64,000 bases of DNA from Bacillus sp. S3 (GTDB lineage: Bacteria; Bacillota; Bacilli; Bacillales; Cytobacillaceae). Under the pieces are notes generated by a model that was not told the origin of the DNA, made no database searches, and worked only from the letters and a program-made list of their open reading frames with translations. Positions 38,016 to 48,443 of the stretch are shown piece after piece. Both the position numbers and the translations under genes were made by a program. How positions within the stretch are numbered: position 1 is the stretch's first letter; every line of letters begins with the position of its first letter. Location: positions 3,717,501-3,781,500 of the forward strand of contig NZ_CP039727.1 of the NCBI RefSeq assembly GCF_005154805.1, given 5' to 3'.

Positions 38016-39134
38016 TTATCCTCTTTGCTCGATAGGAACATATTTTTGCATTCCAGGTCCAGTGTATTCTGCACGAGGACGGATTAAACGATTGTTTTCA
38101 TATTGCTCTAAAATATGTGCCAGCCATCCGGATACACGGCTTACTGCAAAGATTGGTGTCATTAAGTCGTGGTCAATTCCCAAGCTATGATAAACAGAAG
38201 CAGAATAGAAATCAACGTTTGGCGGTAAATTCTTTTCACCTGTAACGATGTCTTGGATCTTAACAGACATATCGAACCAGTGTGGCTCACCAGTTAATTC
38301 TGTTAACTTTTTGGACATTTCTTTAAGGTGTTTTGCACGAGGGTCGCCTTTACGGTATACCCTGTGGCCAAAGCCCATGATCTTTTCTTTGTTTTCCAGC
38401 TTACCGCGAACATATGGCTCAACATTTTCAAGTGTGCCGATTTCAGTCAGCATTTTCATCACTGCCTCATTGGCACCACCGTGCAAGGGTCCTTTTAATG
38501 CGCCAATGGCGGCTGTTACACCAGAATAGACATCAGATAATGTAGCTACACATACACGTGCAGTAAAAGTCGAAGCATTTAATTCATGATCTGCATGTAA
38601 GACGAGTGCCTTATTCATGGCTTCTACCGCAATTGCTTTAGGCTCTTCGCCGGTAAGCATATATAAGAAATTCGCTGCAAAGCTTAGATCCTGTCTTGGA
38701 GCAATCGGTTCGAGCCCTTTTCTAACACGAGCGAAGGTTGTTACAATCGCAGGCATTTTTGCTTGAAGGCGAACTGCTTTTCGATAATTGGCTTCCTCAT
38801 CCATAAGATCTGCTTCATCATCATATAATCCTAATAAAGAAACTGCTGAACGCAGTGCCGCCATTGGATGTACTGTTTGAATCGGGTACATTTTAAAGTG
38901 TTCAATCACTTCTTGCGGAAGTGCGTAATTTTCTGAAAGCTGTTGTTTTAATTCAGCTAACTGTTCAGCATTCGGTAATTTTCGATGCCATAATAAATAG
39001 ATTACCTCTTCAAAGCTAGCATTTACAGCTAAATCATCAATGTCGTAGCCAACATATGTTAATGTGTCATCAATAATTGAGCTGATGGAGGAAGTTGTTG
39101 CCACTACCCCTTCAAGACCGCGTGTTACTGTCAT
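38016..39134 (-). CDS. citZ: Citrate synthase II
   Basis: A 372-residue citrate synthase, the same length as B. subtilis CitZ. Catalytic residues lie in GPLHGGANEAV, FGHRVYRKGDPRA (His) and DFYSASVYHSLGI (Asp). The start is ATG at 39134, 6 bases after AAAGGAG; the longer open frame upstream is not conserved. A ~210-nt leader and cre-like site precede it. First gene of citZ-icd-mdh. Confidence 0.97.
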   Translation of the reverse strand: MTVTRGLEGVVATTSSISSIIDDTLTYVGYDIDDLAVNASFEEVIYLLWHRKLPNAEQLAELKQQLSENYALPQEVIEHFKMYPIQTVHPMAALRSAVSLLGLYDDEADLMDEEANYRKAVRLQAKMPAIVTTFARVRKGLEPIAPRQDLSFAANFLYMLTGEEPKAIAVEAMNKALVLHADHELNASTFTARVCVATLSDVYSGVTAAIGALKGPLHGGANEAVMKMLTEIGTLENVEPYVRGKLENKEKIMGFGHRVYRKGDPRAKHLKEMSKKLTELTGEPHWFDMSVKIQDIVTGEKNLPPNVDFYSASVYHSLGIDHDLMTPIFAVSRVSGWLAHILEQYENNRLIRPRAEYTGPGMQKYVPIEQRG

Positions 39135-39379
39135 ACTAATCTCTCCTTTACATTCTAATTTCCCCATTACTCGTTTGCAAATCAAGAAAAAATTCCAATT
39201 TGCGCGAACTTCTTTTTACATGACTGAGCGATTGCTCGGGATTTCCGCAACACAATGTGTTTTCCTTTTCATTCATAATAAAAAAATTATTTTACAAGTA
39301 AATCAGCATTTATATATGGTTTATGTAAAAAAGGATACGCTTACAAGCCTATTATAAACAATTATCAAATTTTTGTGAA
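39135..39379 (-). promoter_or_regulatory. citZ promoter, cre-like site and long leader
   Basis: On the minus strand TTCACA (39374-39379), a 17-base spacer and TATAAT (39351-39356) form the promoter. A cre-like sequence TGTAAGCGTATCCT (39332-39345; 11 of 14 consensus positions) overlaps the start site. The 210-nt leader contains hairpins AACAC/GTGTT and GAGC/GCTC. Repression by CcpA and binding of aconitase to the citZ leader are known in B. subtilis; whether these hairpins serve the latter is inference. Confidence 0.6.
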
Positions 39380-39426
39380 CGAAAAGGAGTTGAAAAATAC
39401 AAAAAAAATATTATTTTACAAAAAAT

Positions 39427-39888
39427 CTAGCTAAATAACCCAAAAATTCTCATAGCGGCATAGGCTATACCTGCCCCAATCAGAGGGCCAACTGCCACAC
39501 CCTTAAAGATGGATACAGAAAGAATGGTGCCGAGCACCAATGCCGTTGTGATCTGGGGGTCATCGGTCAATAGCTTTACCCCTCCCTTTGCCAGTAAAGC
39601 CACAAGCATCCCGGAGATGAGGGCAATCCAGGCAAATGGCGTTTTAAAAGCTCCTGATAAATCTTTAAACCCTATATCTCCACTGGCTATTGGAGCTAAA
39701 ACAGCAATGGTTATAATCGTAACACCCCAATTTATTCCCTTTGTTTGTAAAAAAGTAAAAGATTTTGCATCCATTCCGCTAATCTTTATTAAAAGCAATA
39801 CGGCAATAGCAATCATTAACGAACTATTTTTGGCGATAAAGCCAATCACTAATAAAAGTAATAGGAATAAAAGCGACTCACTTAGCAT
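39427..39888 (-). CDS. ytwI: DUF441 membrane protein YtwI
   Basis: A 153-residue protein with four membrane segments, matching B. subtilis YtwI (INWGVTIITIAVLAPIASGDIGF and VGPLIGAGIAYAAMRIFG). Function unknown. The ATG at 39888 aligns with the B. subtilis start; an in-frame GTG at 39900 is closer to the AAGGG site and cannot be excluded. It is divergent from ytvI. Confidence 0.85.
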   Translation of the reverse strand: MLSESLLFLLLLLVIGFIAKNSSLMIAIAVLLLIKISGMDAKSFTFLQTKGINWGVTIITIAVLAPIASGDIGFKDLSGAFKTPFAWIALISGMLVALLAKGGVKLLTDDPQITTALVLGTILSVSIFKGVAVGPLIGAGIAYAAMRIFGLFS

Positions 39889-40091
39889 ATATTTCACCAA
39901 CCCTTACACAAATTATCGTACCATAACATTTCCTGATGACAAGAAATAACGTTTTCATTTTCTTTTTTGAAACCTTTTTCGCTAAGCGTTCGTAATTTGT
40001 AAAGAATATAAATCTATTTGGAAAAATATGCACTTTCATCTCGAAAATGTTAAACTGATACTATTAACCTAAAATAAAAGGAGGCTTGTTT

Positions 40092-41207
40092 TTGAACCCC
40101 AAGTACATAAACCGAACTATACGCTTCGTACTCGTCGTTGGTGCAGTTGTTTTAGCACTCTACTCGTTTTATTTTCTCTCAACCGTAACATATCCATTCT
40201 TAATTGGTCTCGTTATTGCATTTATGATAAACCCGCTTGTTAATTTTCTCGAAAAGAGGGCAAAAATGCCGCGAATTCTCGCTGTGTTCACTGGATTGGT
40301 GGTAATTTTTGCTTTATTCGCAGGGTTAATTACTCTTTTAGTCGCGGAGATTGTCTCAGGGGCTGCCTACTTGGCAAGGGTGGTGCCGGAACACCTCGAT
40401 ACATTGATTAATTATATTGAGGATTATTTTACTGCTCAAATCATTCCATTATACAATCAATTAACAAGTGTATTTAATAAGCTGGATGCCGGGCAAAAGG
40501 ATACCATCATTGGAAATATCCAAAATGTGGGGACACGAGTCGGAACAACGGTTGGAACCTTTATTAAAAATCTGTTTGGAAATATCCCGAATATCCTATC
40601 ATGGTTCCCGAATGCAGCAACCGTCCTTATTTTCTCGTTATTGGCTTCTTTCTTTATAAGTAAGGATTGGTACCGATTATCGGCAATGGCAGGAAAACTA
40701 TTACCTGAAAAGGCAAAAAGAAGCGGCAGGACTGTTTTTATCGACTTAAAAAAAGCATTATTTGGTTTTATTAAAGCTCAGGTAACGCTGATTTCGATTA
40801 CGACTGTAATCATTTTAATTGGACTCCTGATACTGAGGGTCGATTATGCAATTACGATTGCGTTAGCAACGGGAATCGTTGATATCATACCATACCTTGG
40901 AACGGGAGCAGTGTTTGTCCCGTGGATCATTTATGCGGCCATTAGCGGGGATACAGCTCTTGCTATCGGCCTGGGCGTTCTATATATCATTGTCCTTGTT
41001 CAACGGCAAATTATGGAGCCGAAGATTCTTTCCTCCAATATTGGTCTTGATCCTCTTGCGACACTTATTGCTTTGTTTGTCGGCTTTAAATTAATCGGAT
41101 TTTTAGGGTTAATTGTCGGACCTGTTACACTAGTTATTATCAGCACCCTTTATCGTGCAAATGTCTTCCATGATGTTTGGGCATTTATTAAAGGGAAAGA
41201 AGCATGA
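40092..41207 (+). CDS. ytvI: AI-2E family transporter-like sporulation protein YtvI
   Basis: A 371-residue membrane protein of the AI-2E/TqsA family, same length as B. subtilis YtvI, which is annotated as a sporulation integral membrane protein. It has about 8 hydrophobic segments and the family motif GIVDIIPYLGTGAVFVPW near residue 255. The start is TTG at 40092, 7 bases after GGAGG. It converges on pyk; an IS now separates them. Confidence 0.87.
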   Translation: MNPKYINRTIRFVLVVGAVVLALYSFYFLSTVTYPFLIGLVIAFMINPLVNFLEKRAKMPRILAVFTGLVVIFALFAGLITLLVAEIVSGAAYLARVVPEHLDTLINYIEDYFTAQIIPLYNQLTSVFNKLDAGQKDTIIGNIQNVGTRVGTTVGTFIKNLFGNIPNILSWFPNAATVLIFSLLASFFISKDWYRLSAMAGKLLPEKAKRSGRTVFIDLKKALFGFIKAQVTLISITTVIILIGLLILRVDYAITIALATGIVDIIPYLGTGAVFVPWIIYAAISGDTALAIGLGVLYIIVLVQRQIMEPKILSSNIGLDPLATLIALFVGFKLIGFLGLIVGPVTLVIISTLYRANVFHDVWAFIKGKEA

Positions 41208-41216
41208 AACAAAAAA

Positions 41217-41234
41217 GTCAGCCCCTTAATAAAC
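41217..41234. repeat. Left arm of the inverted repeat flanking the IS
   Basis: GTCAGCCCCTTAATAAAC, preceded by A6, pairs at 15 of 18 positions with the right arm at 42698-42715. Together they look like a bidirectional terminator split by the IS. Confidence 0.65.
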
Positions 41235-41235
41235 T

Positions 41236-41287
41236 GTACCCGATAGAGTAGACACTTAAAAAAGGTCTGTTCTATCGGGTACTTTTA
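41236..41287 (+). terminator. Terminator-like hairpin inside the IS left end
   Basis: GTACCCGATAGA (41236-41247) pairs perfectly with TCTATCGGGTAC (41271-41282), followed by TTTTA. It would stop transcription entering the element from ytvI. Confidence 0.65.
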
Positions 41288-41328
41288 TGTATAATGAATA
41301 AAAAATGTGAGAATCGGAGAATAAACCT

Positions 41329-41748
41329 ATGTCAAAAAAAATCTTCACTGATAAAGAAATAAAGATCCTTTCTAATAATCCTTTTGTCAAATCTGTAAGT
41401 ACAAAAGGAATTACCTACACTGATGAATTTAAAAGGATTTTTATATCTGAAAGTGTAAATGGAAAATTACCACGGCAGATTTTTGAGGAGAATGGTTTTG
41501 ATGTTGATATTATTGGTATCGTTAGGGTACAAAGAGCAGCTTATAGATGGCGTGTAGCTTATAGTGAATTGGGAGTATTAGGACTTCGAGATACACGTAA
41601 AGATCATTCTGGGAGACCGACTAAAAGAGAGCTTAGTTTAGAAGAAAAGAATGCAAAATTAGAAGCTCAAATTCAATTGTTGCGGGCTGAAAATGAATTG
41701 CTAAAAAAGTTAGAAATGATGGAAAGGGGGCTGGAGAGAAACGAGTAA
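41329..41748 (+). CDS. IS3-family OrfA (helix-turn-helix, leucine zipper)
   Basis: A 139-residue DNA-binding subunit. A helix-turn-helix in the central part (GKLPRQIFEENGF, VRVQRAAYRWRVAYSE) and a C-terminal coiled coil (LEEKNAKLEAQIQLLRAENELLKKLE) are typical of IS3 OrfA. The heptamer A_AAA_AAG at 41703-41709, in the zero frame, is a canonical -1 slippery site leading into orfB. OrfA alone usually regulates transposition. Confidence 0.88.
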   Translation: MSKKIFTDKEIKILSNNPFVKSVSTKGITYTDEFKRIFISESVNGKLPRQIFEENGFDVDIIGIVRVQRAAYRWRVAYSELGVLGLRDTRKDHSGRPTKRELSLEEKNAKLEAQIQLLRAENELLKKLEMMERGLERNE

Positions 41749-42665
41749 AAGTAACTGCGGAACAGAAGTTCCTTTTAATTCGTAAAGTAATTGAAAAGTA
41801 TGATCTTAAACATATGGTGAGTTTCTTATGCGAAATATCTGAAGTTTCTCGTTCTGGTTATTATAATTATTTTTCTCCGAAATCTCAGGAAAATAGAGAA
41901 CGCCGTGAAAAAGAGGACTTAATTTTAAAAGAGAATATTTTAAAGGCATTTCATTTTAAACGACGTCATAAAGGTGCTCGCCAAATTAAGATGACGTTAA
42001 AAGGGCAGTTTAATATTAAATATAATATTAAACGAATCCGAAGAATTATGAAGAAATATAAGATTATATGCCAAGTTAGAAGAGCTAATCCATATAAGAA
42101 GATGTTGAAAGCTACCCAAGAACACTCCGTACTACCGAATTTACTAAACCGAGAATTCAAACAAGAAATCCCAGGTAAAGTATTACTCACTGATATTACT
42201 TATTTATATTATGGGAAGGGCCAAAAAGCTTATTTGTCCACTATTAAGGATAGTTCCACGAATGAAATATTGGCCTATAACCTGTCAGATCGACTTACAT
42301 TGGATTTAGCAACGGATACATTGGTAAAGTTAAAGAAAAATAGAAAAGTAAAGTTTGCAGAAGGAGCCTTTATTCACTCAGATCAAGGAGTACACTATAC
42401 TAGTCCTACTTTTCAGAAGCATGTAAAAAAATTAGGGCTAGGACAATCTATGTCAAGAAGAGGAAATTGTTGGGATAATGCTCCACAAGAGTCGTTTTTT
42501 GGCCATTTTAAGGATGAAGCATATATAAAACCATGTAATTCCTTAGAGGAACTTAAAAGAGAAATAAGGAGTTATATGACCTACTATAACAATTTTAGAT
42601 ATCAATGGAATTTAAAGAAGATGACTCCTGTTGAATACAGAAATCATCTTCTAAATGTGGCATAA
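41703..42665 (+). CDS. IS3-family OrfB transposase (DDE), expressed by -1 frameshift from orfA
   Basis: The frame is open from the slippery site at 41703 and continues as VRNDGKGAGEKRVKVTAEQKF into the OrfB body; an internal ATG at 41814 would give a 283-residue protein. It has an HTH_21 segment, then the rve domain with LLTDITYLYY (first Asp), FIHSDQGVHYTS (second Asp) and RGNCWDNAPQESFFGHFKDE (Glu). The OrfAB fusion would be the active transposase. Confidence 0.88.
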   Translation, partial: KKVRNDGKGAGEKRVKVTAEQKFLLIRKVIEKYDLKHMVSFLCEISEVSRSGYYNYFSPKSQENRERREKEDLILKENILKAFHFKRRHKGARQIKMTLKGQFNIKYNIKRIRRIMKKYKIICQVRRANPYKKMLKATQEHSVLPNLLNREFKQEIPGKVLLTDITYLYYGKGQKAYLSTIKDSSTNEILAYNLSDRLTLDLATDTLVKLKKNRKVKFAEGAFIHSDQGVHYTSPTFQKHVKKLGLGQSMSRRGNCWDNAPQESFFGHFKDEAYIKPCNSLEELKREIRSYMTYYNNFRYQWNLKKMTPVEYRNHLLNVA

Positions 42666-42697
42666 CCTTTTTAAATATGTCCTTTACAACGGGTACA

Positions 42698-42715
42698 GTT
42701 TATAATGGAGCTGAC
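42698..42715. repeat. Right arm of the inverted repeat flanking the IS
   Basis: GTTTATAATGGAGCTGAC, followed by T8, complements the left arm at 41217-41234. It lies directly after the pyk stop codon on the minus strand. Confidence 0.65.
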
Positions 42716-42721
42716 TTTTTT

Positions 42722-44485
42722 TTACAATACGCTGGCGTGACCGTTGTAAATAACTCCTCTTGTCGCATCAACAGTTATTTCTTGACCCTCTTTAAACAGT
42801 TCTAACGCATTATCAACACCGACAATGACCGGTATACCAAGGTTAAGACCAACAACAGCCGCATGGCTTGTTAATCCGCCTTCTTGTGTAATAAGGGCAG
42901 CACATTTTTCAAGCGCAGGCATCATGTCACGATCAGAACCAATTGTCACAAGAATCGAACCAGGTTTTACTTTTTCTATGGCTTCCTTTGCATCGTGAGC
43001 AAGGACCACTTTCCCAAAAGCTGACCTGCGGCCAATTCCTTGAGCCTTCGTAATGATATCGCCGACAACATGAATTTTCATCAAATTCGTTGTACCTGCC
43101 TCCCCAACCGGAACGCCTGCAGTGATAACAACCAAATCACCATGCTTTACAATACCGCTATTTAAGCTTTCTTCGACAGAATTATCAAGCATTTCATCGG
43201 TTGTAGTACAAATTTTGCCAAGCTGTGGATAAACGCCCCAAACGAGCTGTAACCGGCGGCAAACATGGTCGTTCGCCGTTACAGCTACAATCGCTGCTTT
43301 CGGACGATATTTGGAAATCATTCTTGCTGTATGTCCGCTTTCGGTTGGCGTAATAATCGATTTTACGTCCAAGTTTAAGGCTGTATGAGCAACGGATTGA
43401 CCAATCGCATCTGTCAGATTATGTTCCGTGTCTTTGCTCCGGCCAGATAAAATTTCTTTATGATCCAATGCCTGTTCCGCTCTGGAAGCAATATTATGCA
43501 TGGTTTGCACCGCTTCTATCGGGTAAAGTCCTGCAGCCGTTTCACCAGAAAGCATAATTGCGTCTGTCCCATCAAAAATAGCATTGGCAACATCGCTTGC
43601 TTCAGCGCGAGTCGGTCTAGGATTTCGCTGCATCGAATCAAGCATTTGTGTAGCCGTGATGACAGGTTTTCCAAGGGCATTACATTTCTTAATTAACATT
43701 TTTTGTACCAGCGGAACCTCTTCTGCCGGAATTTCTACGCCAAGATCTCCACGGGCAACCATTAAGCCATCAGAGATTTCCAGGATTTCATCAATATTAT
43801 CGACGCCTTCCTGATTTTCAATCTTAGGTATAATGTGGATATGTGTTGCATTATTTTCTTCTAAAAGCTGGCGGATTTCTAATACGTCCTTTGCCCGGCG
43901 GACAAAAGATGCGGCAATGAAATCAACCCCTTGTTCAATGCCGAAAAGAATATCTTGACGGTCCTTTTCAGTAATCCCCGGTAAGTTAACAGATACACCT
44001 GGGACGTTAACACCTTTTTTATTTTTTAACGTTCCGCTATTTAAAATTTTTGTATGAATTTCTTTTGCTGCCTTATCAATTTCCAAGACTTCCAGTCCAA
44101 TTAACCCGTCATCTAACAGGATTTTTGAGCCTACATGGACATCATCAATCAACTCGCTATATGTAACAGAGAATTTTTCTAGTGTTCCTTCTACTTCGGC
44201 CATAGAAACAATAATATTTTCTCCTGCTTTAAGTTCAATTGCACCGTTTTGCATGTTATTAGTCCGAATTTCCGGACCTTTTGTATCAAGCAGAATAGCA
44301 ACTGTTTTTCCAGCTTCCTCTGCCGCTTTGCGAATATTATTAATCCGCGCTCCGTGCTCTTCAAAATCACCATGTGAAAAATTTAAGCGGGCAACGTTTA
44401 AACCTGAATGAATTAATTGAGTTAATTTTTCCACACTTTCACTTGCAGGACCAATCGTACAAACGATTTTTGTTTTTCGTAACAT
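42722..44485 (-). CDS. pyk: Pyruvate kinase
   Basis: A 587-residue pyruvate kinase of the Bacillus type. Catalytic motifs: [29 protein letters not shown] (Lys) and [12 protein letters not shown]. The extra C-terminal ~110 residues are a PEP-utilising mobile domain ([21 protein letters not shown]) found in Bacillus enzymes. Last step of glycolysis. It follows pfkA by 38 bases, in one operon. Confidence 0.97.
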   Translation of the reverse strand: MLRKTKIVCTIGPASESVEKLTQLIHSGLNVARLNFSHGDFEEHGARINNIRKAAEEAGKTVAILLDTKGPEIRTNNMQNGAIELKAGENIIVSMAEVEGTLEKFSVTYSELIDDVHVGSKILLDDGLIGLEVLEIDKAAKEIHTKILNSGTLKNKKGVNVPGVSVNLPGITEKDRQDILFGIEQGVDFIAASFVRRAKDVLEIRQLLEENNATHIHIIPKIENQEGVDNIDEILEISDGLMVARGDLGVEIPAEEVPLVQKMLIKKCNALGKPVITATQMLDSMQRNPRPTRAEASDVANAIFDGTDAIMLSGETAAGLYPIEAVQTMHNIASRAEQALDHKEILSGRSKDTEHNLTDAIGQSVAHTALNLDVKSIITPTESGHTARMISKYRPKAAIVAVTANDHVCRRLQLVWGVYPQLGKICTTTDEMLDNSVEESLNSGIVKHGDLVVITAGVPVGEAGTTNLMKIHVVGDIITKAQGIGRRSAFGKVVLAHDAKEAIEKVKPGSILVTIGSDRDMMPALEKCAALITQEGGLTSHAAVVGLNLGIPVIVGVDNALELFKEGQEITVDATRGVIYNGHASVL

Positions 44486-44523
44486 CCTTTTCCCTCCAAT
44501 ATTTAAAAAGACAAACGTGATTC

Positions 44524-45489
<966 letters not shown>

Positions 45490-45690
45490 TCACCTCAGTC
45501 ATGAATTAGGAAAACTTTATGTACACTTTTGTGAGTAAGTAGATACAGTGAAACTTCAACCTTTTTATTATTTACATAAAACCTTCGAATATTTATAAAA
45601 TAACATGAAGAAATGACCTTAACAACCGATAGATATTAGTAAACACAATAGACGGAATAGTTCGTGAACTGGAAGCGTTTTATCCACCTT

Positions 45691-45704
45691 TGTAAGCGTC
45701 AACA
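45691..45704 (+). promoter_or_regulatory. cre-like CcpA site upstream of pfkA-pyk
   Basis: TGTAAGCGTCAACA matches the cre consensus TGWNANCGNTNWCA at all but one position. It lies about 210 bases before pfkA. A weak promoter, TTGTTA-17-TATTTT, is visible between the site and pfkA on the minus strand, so the site would be upstream of it. Activation by CcpA is plausible but unproven. Confidence 0.55.
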
Positions 45705-45737
45705 CTATCTGATTGGTGAATTTTTTGTGAACATATT

Positions 45738-45764
45738 AAAAAAGTGCTCAAATGAGCACAATTT
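45738..45764. terminator. Terminator of accDA
   Basis: GTGCTCA pairs with TGAGCAC (45744-45750 with 45753-45759), followed by T6 on the minus strand; T-rich also on the plus strand. Confidence 0.85.
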
Positions 45765-46742
45765 TTAATTTACCCCAATATATTCATTTTTCACCGTGTA
45801 TTCCCCAATTGATCTAAATCGATCATATCGGTCAGCGATTAATTCATCCTCGGACAGTTTAAGCAGTTCTTGAAGTGATGTGGTCAAGACTTTTTCAATT
45901 TCTTCTGCTTGCTTTTTAACATCCTTATGGGCACCGCCTTTAATTTCCGGAATAATGTCATCAATGACACCAAGCTCTTTCAAGTCAGGGGCAGTAATTT
46001 TCATTGTTTCAGCCGCATTCTTGGCTAGCGCTGCATCCTTCCACAAAATAGCTGCCGCTCCTTCAGGAGAAATAACGGAATAGGTGGAGTTTTCAAGCAT
46101 ATAAATACGGTTGCCTACACCTAGGGCAAGAGCACCGCCGCTTCCGCCTTCACCAATGACAATACATATAACCGGTACCTTAAGGCCTGCCATTTCAAAA
46201 AGATTGCGGGCTATTGCTTCACTTTGACCGCGCTCTTCCGCTGCTTTCCCCGGATAGGCTCCTTTTGTATCAATGAAACAAATAATCGGACGATTAAATT
46301 TATCTGCCTGCTTCATTAAGCGCAATGCTTTTCTGTAGCCTTCGGGATGAGGCATCCCAAAGTTCCGGCGAATATTTTCCTTCGTGTCTTTTCCTCGTTG
46401 GTGGCCAATAACAGTAACAGGCAATCCTTTAAATTTAGCAACCCCGCCGACAATGGCCTCATCATCAGCAAATGTGCGGTCGCCGTGACATTCAAAGAAG
46501 CCTTCAAATAGGAATGAAATATAATCAAGTGTTGTCGGGCGATTCGCAAGACGTGCTATTTGCACACGATCCCACGGCTTGATATTTTCATATATATCTT
46601 GCTCTAGTTTCACTAGCCTCGCCTCTAATTTAACAATCTCAGAGCTTAAATCGACCTCGGCTGTTTTCGTGAACTCTTTTAGTTCGGTGATTTTCTTTCT
46701 CAACTCCACAATCGGGCGTTCGAATTCTAATTCCCCTGCCAT
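45765..46742 (-). CDS. accA: Acetyl-CoA carboxylase carboxyltransferase subunit alpha
   Basis: A 325-residue AccA. It carries NPhe/Gly-rich crotonase-fold motifs: [32 protein letters not shown] and [16 protein letters not shown]. With AccD it transfers carboxyl from biotin-BCCP to acetyl-CoA, making malonyl-CoA. Its start overlaps the accD end by 16 bases, so the two subunits are coupled. Confidence 0.96.
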   Translation of the reverse strand: MAGELEFERPIVELRKKITELKEFTKTAEVDLSSEIVKLEARLVKLEQDIYENIKPWDRVQIARLANRPTTLDYISFLFEGFFECHGDRTFADDEAIVGGVAKFKGLPVTVIGHQRGKDTKENIRRNFGMPHPEGYRKALRLMKQADKFNRPIICFIDTKGAYPGKAAEERGQSEAIARNLFEMAGLKVPVICIVIGEGGSGGALALGVGNRIYMLENSTYSVISPEGAAAILWKDAALAKNAAETMKITAPDLKELGVIDDIIPEIKGGAHKDVKKQAEEIEKVLTTSLQELLKLSEDELIADRYDRFRSIGEYTVKNEYIGVN

Positions 46743-47614
46743 TCAAGTTCACCTCCAGGTTGATGGATTTCTAAAATATTGGTAAGATTCTCAACTAAGT
46801 CAATCCGGGAAATAATTGCATCAAGCTGACCGTGTTTTAATAGGAACTCAGCAGTTTGAAAATCTTCCGGTAATTCTTCACGAATCGATTGTTCAATGAC
46901 TCTGCGGCCGGCAAAAGCAATTAACGCACCAGGTTCAGCAAAATTGTAATCGCCCAATGAGGCGAAGCTTGCAGAGACGCCGCCCGTTGTCGGGTGTGTC
47001 ATAATGGATATAATTAAGCCGCCATTATTACTGAATTTCTTTAAGGCAACACTTGTCTTTGCCATCTGCATCAAGCTTAAGGCTCCCTCCTGCATCCTGG
47101 CACCGCCTGATGCCGTGAAGATGACAAAAGGAATCGAAAGATCATCTGCCTTTTCAATTGCTAGGGTGATTTTTTCCCCAACAACAGAGCCCATGCTTCC
47201 CATTCGGAAAGAGGCATCCATAATCGCTACGACAATTTTATGGCCATTAACCGTTCCCATGCCGGTGACGACGGCCTCATTTAATTTACTTTTTTGCCGG
47301 TCTTTTTCCAACTTTTCAAGATAGTCCGGGAAATTCAGCGGATTTTCAGAAACCATATTTTCATTAATTTCCACAAAACTTCCCACATCAAGAAAGCTAT
47401 CAATCCGCTCCGCAGCATTCATTTGGAAATGAAACCCACAATGCAGACATACCTTTGCATTTTTGATTAATTCCTTTGTATACATGATTTTCTTACACGA
47501 AGGGCACTTTGTCATAATTCCTTCAGGTACGTCATTTTTTGCTGTTTCTGCCGGAATAGTTGCATATTTCTTCTTTTTCGGTTGATTCTTTGTAAAAAGA
47601 TCTTTAAGCGCCAA
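46727..47614 (-). CDS. accD: Acetyl-CoA carboxylase carboxyltransferase subunit beta
   Basis: A 295-residue AccD with a four-Cys zinc ribbon ([20 protein letters not shown] then LHCG) and the carboxyltransferase motifs [20 protein letters not shown] and [12 protein letters not shown]. The start is TTG at 47614, 7 bases after GGGAGG. A GntR-type operator lies about 110 bases upstream. Confidence 0.95.
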   Translation of the reverse strand: MALKDLFTKNQPKKKKYATIPAETAKNDVPEGIMTKCPSCKKIMYTKELIKNAKVCLHCGFHFQMNAAERIDSFLDVGSFVEINENMVSENPLNFPDYLEKLEKDRQKSKLNEAVVTGMGTVNGHKIVVAIMDASFRMGSMGSVVGEKITLAIEKADDLSIPFVIFTASGGARMQEGALSLMQMAKTSVALKKFSNNGGLIISIMTHPTTGGVSASFASLGDYNFAEPGALIAFAGRRVIEQSIREELPEDFQTAEFLLKHGQLDAIISRIDLVENLTNILEIHQPGGELEWQGN

Positions 47615-47724
47615 ATTAAAACCTCCCTTGGATCACACGCCTGCCAAAAAGCAAGATTCTCCATCTTTTGCTATTCAAAAGTCTTTCTATACTAAGTCAA
47701 CTTCATACCTGCAAACTCCGATAA

Positions 47725-47737
47725 GTGGTCAGACCAC
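47725..47737. promoter_or_regulatory. GntR-type operator upstream of accD
   Basis: The perfect palindrome GTGGTCAGACCAC matches the FadR/LldR-subfamily pattern TGGTNNNACCA. On the minus strand it is 11 bases upstream of a possible promoter, TTGCAG-17-TATAGA. An identical site precedes the malic enzyme gene. Confidence 0.7.
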
Positions 47738-47811
47738 CGAATAATTAAAAATACCCTTTTACTTAGGGCTTGTATCATTTCCACTATAAAATAAAAAAAG
47801 TTCAAAATCTG

Positions 47812-48435
47812 TTAGTATTTGTCGTTAAAATCAGACAAATTTCGAAGTTTGCTATAAGCATAAAGTGATTTTCCTACATCCTTTTCGGCTAGAGCTTCAA
47901 GTAATAGAAGATAGTCATCCCGTCGATACTCTTCAGGATGAAATAATGAATAGTAATATTCCTTTAGTATTAACCACATTCTTAAAAAAAGATGATTATC
48001 GGAAATCTCAATTATCCGATAAAAAAACTCATCATCTGTAAAACTGTCTGCTTGTATTATCCATTTCTTCAACGTTTCTACCTGGCGATGATTGATTCTT
48101 TGCAATGCTAAACGAAGGCAATCCATCTCGATAAAGTTTTTGGTTTCGAATACATCGCGTTTTGCCTTTTCATCTCGCAAAATGAAAGTGCTGAGCAGCT
48201 GGACCAATTGATGACCGCGAAAATCTCTTATAAACGTCCCTTCACCCCGCCTTGTTTCAATAAGGCCAAGCAACTCCAGTGCTCTAAGAGCTTCGCGAAC
48301 GGAAGAGCGCCCGAAATTCAGGCGCTCTGATAATTCCCGTTCTGAAGGAATTTTATCTCCGGTCTTAAGTCCATCAATGGTAATCATTTCTCGTAACTGC
48401 TTTACTATCTCCAAATAAACCTTCGAACTTGTCAC
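47812..48435 (-). CDS. GntR-family (FadR subfamily) transcriptional regulator
   Basis: A 207-residue regulator. Residues 1-70 form the GntR winged helix (LKTGDKIPSERELSERLNFGRSSVREALRALELLGLIETRRGEGTFI in two segments), and the rest is an all-helical FCD ligand domain. The GTG start overlaps the end of the malic enzyme region (stop at 48444), and the gene is cotranscribed with it. Palindromes fitting this subfamily precede both accD and the malic enzyme gene, making it the probable repressor. The ligand is unknown; malonyl-CoA-related or organic-acid signals are guesses. Confidence 0.85.
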   Translation of the reverse strand: MTSSKVYLEIVKQLREMITIDGLKTGDKIPSERELSERLNFGRSSVREALRALELLGLIETRRGEGTFIRDFRGHQLVQLLSTFILRDEKAKRDVFETKNFIEMDCLRLALQRINHRQVETLKKWIIQADSFTDDEFFYRIIEISDNHLFLRMWLILKEYYYSLFHPEEYRRDDYLLLLEALAEKDVGKSLYAYSKLRNLSDFNDKY

Positions 48436-48443
48436 TTACTTAA

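Larger units (their letters stand above)
41235..42697 (+). mobile_element. IS3-family insertion sequence (IS150-like organisation)
   Basis: About 1.46 kb between ends starting TGTACCCG and finishing CGGGTACA, with imperfect terminal repeats (14 of the first 20 bases). It encodes OrfA and an OrfB DDE transposase joined by a -1 slippery site. Base composition is visibly more AT-rich than the neighbours. No direct target repeat is visible. It lies between ytvI and pyk, where B. subtilis carries ytzA (fxsA). Both reading frames look intact. Confidence 0.9.

Noticed and set aside
40600..42720. Prophage or larger genomic island around the IS
   Set aside because: Only a single 1.46-kb IS; flanking genes follow ordinary Bacillus synteny.
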